From: Oreohelix idahoensis
Taxonomy: Eukaryota > Mollusca > Gastropoda > Stylommatophora > Oreohelicidae
DNA length: 64,000 bases
Direction: 5' to 3'
Assembly (NCBI GenBank): GCA_024509875.1
Contig: JAMPIV010012175.1
Location: 124,001 to 188,000, forward strand
Made by a program: the position numbers and the translations under genes. This document shows, piece by piece, positions 53,301 through 62,300 of the stretch. How positions within the stretch are numbered: the first letter of the stretch is position 1; every line of letters begins with the position of its first letter. The notes below the pieces were generated by a model, which did not search any database, was not told the DNA's origin, and was given only the letters and a program-made list of their open reading frames with translations.

Positions 53301-56300
53301 AAAGCTGGTCTTACTGTAGTGAAGTCTGTAACACTTCACTCCAATGCATCATAAAGCTGGTCTTACTGTAGTGAAGTCTGTAACACTTCACTCCAATGCA
53401 TCATAAAGCTGGTCTTACTGTAGTGAAGTCTGTAACACTTCACTCCAATGCATCATAAAGCTATGCTTAATACATTCTTGTGCCATGCTGCCACCCCTAC
53501 CTGATAAATGCATAATAGACTAACCCTCCGCTCGTCCTGCCACCCCTACCTGCGAATTGCAATTAGACTAACTGTTCGCAGGCAAATGTACGGAATACGG
53601 TGTGGTCATTTAATTTCAGAATGGGTGAACAAAGACACAAGAACCGAATTTTGTAATGGCCATGGATCGAAATGGGGCAGGATTTTTATACCTTCGTGAT
53701 AAATTTCCAAGACTTAGTGAGGCCAAAATCAAGGAAGGTGTATTTGTCGGTCCACAGATACGTCAGCTCTTCCGAGATCAGCGTTTTGATGATATCCTCA
53801 CAGGTGATGAAAAGTTAGCCTGGAATGCTTTCCAGCAAGTGGCCACAAACTTTCTATGAAACAATAAGGCTGACAATTACCAGGAGCTTGTAGAACCATC
53901 TTGCAGCGCTACGAGAGACTAGGGTGCAACGTCTTTGAAATGACACTTTTTACACTCATCTGGATTTCTTCCCTGCTAACTTCGGTGCTGTCAGTGACGA
54001 GCATGGGGAACGATTTCATCAGGACATTACTACCCTCGAGAAAAAGGTACCAAGGGAAATATAATGCAGCAATGCTAGCAGACTATTGTTGGACCCATGT
54101 GAGAGATGCTCCAGAAACTCATTACAAGCAACAGGCAAAAGGGCGTCGCTGTGAATCCTTTCCGTATGAGCATTATTATCATATGGTATGTATATGCAAA
54201 TGTGTAATACTTGTTTTATAGATATTTTAAAAAACTAGAGCTAATCTGGTGTTTCAACTGCCATTTTCATATTCAGCAGCCCAAACAACATAAAGGTAAC
54301 TTGGTTTAATCTCAGATACACACAAAAAGTCAAAATTTTTTGTCCAGTGTAACATTACCAGGCAGCACTTGCTTTGGATTCCCCAGGGCAAGAGAACGAA
54401 CGAACGAACTTTATTTTCAAAGAGTTGAGAATTGGGTACATCTGACATTCTGCCCTTCCTTTTATCTCGTCTTTTATACTGATTTCATTTATTCTCACGA
54501 ATGCATTTTACCCATCAATGTCAAAGAATTCAGCGTTGTAAAGGTAAAATAATAGCATACTCACATTCACAGTATCTAATTATAAACATAAAATAAAATA
54601 CGTTTGTGATGAATTTACCATGATACAACGTTAAAATATCTCCAAAAGTAACGATAAAATGTAGGGATAAAAATAATGCGTAAGATACTAGGAGACATGC
54701 TCGCCCATGCCCGCCTTTCCTGCCACCATTCAAATTATCTAGTTAGACGTGCAGACGGAACGTTTACCCTTTGTAGACGGGGGGGAATGAAACGGAGATC
54801 AAAAAAGGAAAGATATGACTGAACACGTGTTTGAAGTTCGAACGGCAAAAAGACGCAATTGGGGTGAAAGGAAAAAAAATTCACGTCCCTAGTTGACATA
54901 AGTAAGGAAATGGACAAGAAAAGGACCTTAGCTCTTATTCGAGACAGTCATTTCTTGGACGTTTTTCGATACTTGGTCTTTATTTGAATGCCGCGGCAAA
55001 ACACATGAGAGAAGGTTCTCGAACAAATTTCAAAAACTAAACTTGAGGAAAAAATATGTTTTTTCTTAATAATAGAGTTATGAAAATAAAACCTAGCTAG
55101 TTTGATAGCCCATCTTGAGCAGAGAAATAATATGCTTTCAATTATACAGACTGATAGATAATAAGGAAGATATTGACAAAAGACTGTATTGTTCATATCA
55201 GACGAGCGACTGCAATGTTAACCAATGTCACTAAAGTTTCAAAAATTTTGGCCTTGAGCATGCAAACGTAAAAATCGAGCTGTAATTAAAGAGAGGGGAA
55301 ATGGTGGAGAATTGTAGCTAAAAATAACTTAGGAGGCAGATTCGTGTAGGAAATGCATGTAGAACCAAGCGTGTTTTTTATGAAAAAAACAAGTAGAGAC
55401 AGACGGACTAACAGACCGTAATACATACTTGACTGAGATTTGACTGAAGTGACTTTTGGTTGTAGATTTGAAAGTTAGGGGGGAAGTCGGCGATTGGTCA
55501 ACGCATTTTATAGTAGCGGGACAGAGATGTGAAATTTTGCCATTTGACATAAGTCTGTTCAGAGACACAGTTTTAAATTAATAGTGGTGTTGATTCCAGA
55601 AGAATACAAATATATAGTGGGACGCCATCATACAGCCAGCAGCTCAGCTGAGTTTTGCTAGCAAATTTAACTGTGTTCTCAATTCTGAATTCTGGTAAGA
55701 ATGAACAGTATTTATTTTGCATATTTTAATAATTCGAGTGATTGATACTGCCATAACATAAAAATGATTGCGACAAGTAAGTGTTCGCTCTAGGTCCCCA
55801 GCCCAAGTTCAGGGTCTAGAGACATACATACAAAGAGCCTATATAGGAACGCCTAAATAAAACTATGAAAAAGGATCTGGTGTTGAGATCAGTGGAACAT
55901 ACCACCTATCTTATTTAATAGCAGGAAGCTATTGAACATATCTCAGATGCAATGTAGTCTTGGGGAACTAGTACTATGTGAAAACAACTAGGTAAGATGT
56001 GCTGTGTGGTCAGAGAGATCTGACCCATTCTGTGTGGTGTTGTGGTGTCGTGTTGTGTGCAGAAGTGGCTCAGGAGGTAGAGTTCTGACACATGACCCAA
56101 TACTTTTGTTTCAGAACTGTGAGTTTCTATTTGGCACCGAAGTGGTGTCAAATGCTGTTATAAGACTACACAAGAGTGTGCCTGTGCAGACTAAGATTGG
56201 TGTCAGTGAAGTCTAACGTTGTACTCCAGATTCGGAGAGGAGTGGGCCACCAGATTCCAGCACCAGAACTACTCAGTCAAGATACGTGAGCGTCTGGCCT

Positions 56301-59300
56301 GCTGGACATTCACCAACTAATTTACTAACTAACTCACCAACTATAGTACCATCAACTAGAACATACCATTTTGGGAAATAAAACTTGTATTCCTCCCATC
56401 AGTAAATGGACAATGTTTTGGTAGTCACAGAGTGGGAGTGATGACACCACCCCAACAGCATATCTAGTAATAAGTTCTCCTGGGACTATCTTAATATAAT
56501 TATTATTAACCAGTCATTTGAAATAATTAGATATACACATTCCATTTTATTAGGTCATATGATTATGCATTCCATTTATAATTCCATAATATTTCATATG
56601 TTCTGACCAACAAACATTTGGTTCAGAACAAATAAATTTATCAAAAGATTTAAATTTTAAAACTAAAACAGCCTGAGTTAGTTCAGTGTGTTATAAAGTT
56701 TATTAATATTATTAGACTTATTAAATATCTCTGTGTGTGTGTGTGTAATCTACCACAACACATTACATATCAGTACCCTAGACTTTTAACGTAGCCACAT
56801 TCATTAGTAAAAAAAGATATGTGTGAGGTCATAAGTGGTAGTAAGAAGGGCCTTCTGTAATTCACATCTACATTTAACTCAGGAGGAGTAGGGAGCCGCG
56901 CTAGCATAGTGGTTACAACACCGCTCTGGCGACCGGGTGATACAGGATCAAACCCGGGCGACGGCATTTGAGGATTTTTCGTCGACCGGGATTTAGACTG
57001 GATTAACGAGACCTGGCGAGGACATTTGAAGGAGTGTCGTCGACCAGGGACTGGCGGCTCCTGAGCCGACCCAGCTGCAATGGGTACCTCCGAAATCGGC
57101 GAGTATTTGCCTGAATGGCGAGGGACACCTGTCTCTGTACAAGAAATAAAGGGATACTCACGTAAAATCAATGTCAGGTTAGACATAAAATAATAACCTG
57201 AGATTTCGCCTCGAGTATTAGCGGGCGTACGCAAAAAAAAAAAAAACTCAGGAGCCTTCACAGCTGACCTCATACATCACACTAGGTAACATCAACCATA
57301 CAATACCATCAAAATCCACTACAACGTTGAAAAGTACAAACTAAGTATCACCATGAAATAAAATATGTTGAAAAGCGCAAACATCATCCATTAAACCTAC
57401 ATTCGATGTTATATCATTTGTTCGGACAAGAAGACTATAGACAAGAGAACTGGAGACAGTCGTAAGGGGATGAAGAACACAAGTAAAAACCTTGTGCTTC
57501 TGGCACAGAAAAGGGAGAATTGGCATGGGTTTGTTGAAGGTCTATGCTCTTTGGGGAGTTGAAAGTACTGATGATGAGCAGTCACGAAATACACTGTATA
57601 AGAGAGAAGATTGAACAACAGCATCAACAGTTAAAGGTTCTGGCCAATGTTCCCTCCAATTTTTAATGGTCTGAGTGCGCAAAATTTACAAATTAAGGAC
57701 TTCTTTTCCCCAGTGACAAAAACGTGTGTGCACTACATTGACTTTTATGTATTTATTCAATGTTGTAAAATAATATTTACAATTTTTGTGCGTGCACTGT
57801 TCAATTTCTTAAGTGTGCTGATTTCATAACAAGTGTGCACGTGCACACTTCTTAGAGGTAACATTGGTTCTGGAATGCAGTTCCCTACACTCATATGACT
57901 CTTTGTTGGAAACTACACCCAACACAGACTACTTCGAAAAATACAACATTTAGGAGCAAGAAACAGTAATAAAACGGACTCTTCAACTGTCCCTCTCGGG
58001 GCAGTCAAATCATACCAGTCAATAATCTATTAAAAAATAGATTTCGCAATTATAGTTTCAAAATATACATCAGACAGAATGCATACTATACAGGTCTACA
58101 TGCTTTTATCCGAAAACCAAAATATTCAGAAAGTCTAAAATTTCTTTGAGCTATTTTTTTAATCACAATCTGCACAATTTCTGACATTTTTGGGCGAATT
58201 TGGGCTATTTTCTAAACAAACTTTGGACAATATGTGCTATTCTGGAGCAATTTAGGCTACTTTTTAAAGCAATTTAGGCGACATATGAAAACTGAAAAAT
58301 TCAGTATCTGAAACAAAACTGTCCCTGAAGATTTCAGATAAAAGCGTACAGACCTGTTTTATGATCTATAAATAACTGTGAACTGCATTGGATGATTCAT
58401 AGTGTCCTTTTGCTTATACATCTGTTTGTTTATTATCTTTTTTCTTGCTGATTTAGATTAGTCACACCACAGTAATAAATCTGACAGCAGACAAGGAAAA
58501 ATGGGAATGCTAAAGCTGTATTTAATTACAGTTTAGGGATCCAATGGCGGACAAAGAAAAAAATGGGGGTGTTTAAAAAAAATCTAGGTCGAATGAAGCT
58601 TTAGAAGAACTAGAGTCCTGGGGCACACATGACAATTCTTTATTGGATAGGAGGACACTGTTAATGATTTCAATTTTTCCGTATCTCACTTTCCTCTTCT
58701 CCATTATATTTCCTAGATGACTAACAAGGCATAGCATTTCTCGCCTTATTTCCAGTGCCCCACACGCCTGATATTATCAACAATAAATAATGTGACTCCA
58801 GTAACGGACAGCTGCTTCTGCTTGTCTCTGACGTGTCTAGGTCTATAACAAGTTCCTTTTAAACATACACCTGGCCACAAGTATGGGTTAACATGTTTTG
58901 CTAATGGCTGCAAGATGTTTCCCTGTTGTCAACCATTACAGTAAAATATAAAAAATCATGTATCAAATTATTCTGACTTTAAAATTTTGCACATTTCAAT
59001 TCTGATTTCAGGCAGTTTTTAACCAACCACAACTTATAATAATAATAATAATAAATTCTTTAAGCACCAAACACGGCGCATAAGGCAGAAACCAGTGCTC
59101 TCCAGGTTGTTCGTTGTGACGCCACTCCTCTTAGCTCTTGCACATTATTTAGGCCCAACGTTCTTCCTTCTCTTATTATTGTTCTTCTGAGTGTTTCTTT
59201 TGGTCTTCCTTTTTTCCTCTTACCCTCAGGAACCCAAGTGAGCGCCTGCAGTGGTATTCTGTTGTTTTGCATTCGTAGGACATGACCGATATATGACCAT

Positions 59301-62300
59301 CGTCTTTTCCTTATATAGTCGGAGACATATTTCTGCCTAGAGTCTTCTCTTATTTGTCGATTAGTCTTGAATTCTTTCCAACTGATGTTCATGAGTTTTC
59401 TAAGACATTTGTTCTCGAATGTATTCAGCTTGTTCTCCAATGATTTTGTTATTTTCCAACTCTCACAGCCGTATGTTAACACTGAGATAACATTTGAATT
59501 AAACAGACGAAGCTTGGTATGTATATTCAATGATCGTAATTTCCAAATGTTAGATAATCGTAAAACAAGCTATTGTTACCGAAACAGAACCAGGCTCGAC
59601 AGTAAACATGACAACTTATAGCTATTAATAAATATCTTAATCACGCAGGCCTGAAGCTATTATGCTGTCTGGCTTTAAAAAAAAAATCACGTTTCAGGGG
59701 AGCTTAATCTTGTTGCTAATTCAAAATTATGCGATTTGAAGACAGTAATTAGACAAGTCTGGGCTGTTAATAATTAACAAAAATTTTGTTTTTAAATTAG
59801 CAATAATTTTTAACAAAGAACTTCTAGTGCAGACATTTGTGTACACTTAAATGTCTGTTGGCTCCAGATTTTTTTCCTTTTGAAATTCCAAAACTTTTCC
59901 AGAAATCCATTTTGTGTGCGTGTGAGAAATAGAGAGGAGACACATAAAAACGATTTATCCTTCATGTCATATTTAAACTACACATATTAAACTACAATCA
60001 TAAAGACACTATTTCAAACATGAAAAATCAGACGAATCCTTATGGCCTTCAAACAATCATCAATCAGTTTCCTAAAACAAATTTTGCAAGCCTTATAAAG
60101 CAGTCAACAAAAGGCAATTACGCCACATAAATATGCTAATTTTAAAATGGCTTGTGTTTGTGATAACACCGTTTTATAATGCAACACTCATCTAATAAAA
60201 CTTTTTTTTTGGATATGAACTATTTACACACATTTTGGACAGTGAAATACAAGGCTTGAAAGTTCTGGCCACTAAGTTGCGACAAATATAAAGCACATGA
60301 TCAAAAGCTGAGTAAAATCTTACTGCCTTATTATAGTGGTAACTAAAGTTTTTAGTCTGGTTAGTGCCTTAATCCTGCAGGGAGGGGCCTAGCAGTGAAG
60401 AACAAGTGGCCGTCACCGAGGGCAAGGTGAGGCAGTTGTATGAGCCAACTGTCTGTATAGCTGACACCTCTCTCCTCTCAACGCCCTTGTGGGTTAGACT
60501 TACTAATCAAAAGCTGATATTCATGTTCCAAAAAATAAGAGATGGAAGGCATGGGAAAACCCTCACTTTAATGTCCCCTGTGTGGCAGGAAATGGTGTGA
60601 AGGGCTAGAATAAAAGAAAGGGCAGGCTTTGTCCTGTACTGTAACTGAATTGACACACACGTAGGGTCATTAGCATAGTAAACTATCAGGCTACGGTCAG
60701 TTCCACGTCCTGGCCTGGGAAGCAATTACTGCAGATTTTTTTCAGGTGGGCAAATTGTAGAAAGAGTTGACAGATTTCTCTGAAAACACAGGATTGTCCT
60801 GGATTGAGTTAGTCTGATAACAAAAGAGTACAAACTGCCAAAGAAAGCAGAGTAGCATGGGACAAGGAACGATTAACTACATGTTTCTCACGTATAGTCT
60901 TTCGGGACTATAACCTTAAGGTTGCAAAATGAATTGTTTACGACTGAGTTAAAAGCACAATTTTTGTATAGAGAAACTGGTGGGAAGACTTTTACCCGGA
61001 AGCTGAATCGTTTTTGATTGGTATTTTTGGAGGACAAAAGTAAGGGTGACTGACCCTGGCGAGAAAAGTTGAAGGGCATTTTTTAGGGACTAGGAGAATA
61101 TGTTGGTTTCCAATTCATTCAGAAAAAAGATGTAGCCGCGAGAAGGTCTGACACACTGCGTTAGCAGTCGTGTGATTTTTGCAGAATAGAAATTTAACGT
61201 TTAGTGACATGTTTAAGAGAGGTTTTCGTAGATATATTTTCATATATAAGAGAAACATTAGTAATAGATTATTTCTATATATAAAGAACATTAGGACAGT
61301 GGTTCTCAAGATGTGGATTATGAAGAAATGAGATATTGCCACTCTGCGGATGCAGATCTATTATTATTTGAAGAGATGATACAAGTGATGGAATGTGAAT
61401 TGAATTAATGAGATATACTCGTCGATAACATAGAGTACATTTTCACTCTGCGGATGTAGATAGTACTTATTTTGTGATGTGGATGGCAGAATTATGGTGT
61501 GCTGATACATAGTACTTAATGAGTGATGAGGATTGCAGATGAGTTATATGAAAAGATGTTGAGAAACACTGTGGTATTTAAATTCACATACAAAGGAACA
61601 GTAACGTTTATAACAGATTGTGTTGAAGAGATTTTTAAGATGTTTACCTTGATATAGAAAGTTTAGACAGTCATGTCTTAAATCATTCACTGATGCAAAC
61701 AGTACATAAGAACTAAAGGTACACGTCAGATATAGTAGCAATGGACTGGGATCTAAATGTATGTCTCCAGCGATAGGTAGGTCTAACATACCAACCAGAT
61801 AACCCAGAAGAATGTTTTGATGTTGACTATTTGAGAATCCTTGAAGAGAAGTTAACGTTTATACTAATTATTTGAGAACTTTTGAAGATAACTTTGTTGT
61901 ACTGCTGTACACAACATATTTGAACAGGAGGAGAGTTTCATATATTCATTAACATGTCAACGTTTGATACTGATGTTCGCCTTTTTCTAAATAAATAAAT
62001 AAACTTGATGGCTGTCATCAATTGTCTGCAAGTACGGCTGACTGAGAACGGTACGTTTCATCTATGTGTAAGATAGTACTGCCACTACTACATCATGGGC
62101 CCCAACATCATACTTGTAGTGGCATTGCTTTCCGGTCTACAAAACCTGGGTTGAACATATATATGCAAAACAACCCCGACTGTCAAACCTGTACAGTCTT
62201 GAGTCAGAAAAACCTTACAGAAGAATCACCTTATTTGGTTGCAGGCATCATGTGCTGCAGGCAATACCTGATCACCCAACGTAAGCAAAATTATAATTAA

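Larger units (their letters stand above)
48295..53645. mobile_element. 5.35-kb TIR composite element with 8-bp target duplication
   Basis: Perfect 8-bp duplication GAATTTTG (48287-48294, 53646-53653). Ends GGTACTTGTGTCTTTATTCT and, reversed, GGTTCTTGTGTCTTTGTTCA (21 of 24 positions match through CCCA). Inside on the minus strand is a retropepsin-like ORF. Also inside are a Charlie-type hAT (48844-50334), a foldback unit (51432-52570) and a 52-bp satellite (52743-53470). No transposase recognised for the outer element. 8-bp duplications with GG-starting ends fit Merlin, MULE or an undescribed group. Confidence 0.82.

Noticed and set aside
52743..53470. Regular direct repeats resembling a CRISPR array
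   Set aside because: Spacers are not unique. The whole 52-bp unit repeats, in an animal intron.
56770..57273. 167-codon minus-strand frame
   Set aside because: Antisense reading of SINE-A copy 3, non-coding by nature.
61297..61571. 8-bp duplication for the putative hAT MITE
   Set aside because: The flanks (CATTAGGA and TGGTATTT) do not match, so the duplication was not claimed and the element is kept only as tentative.
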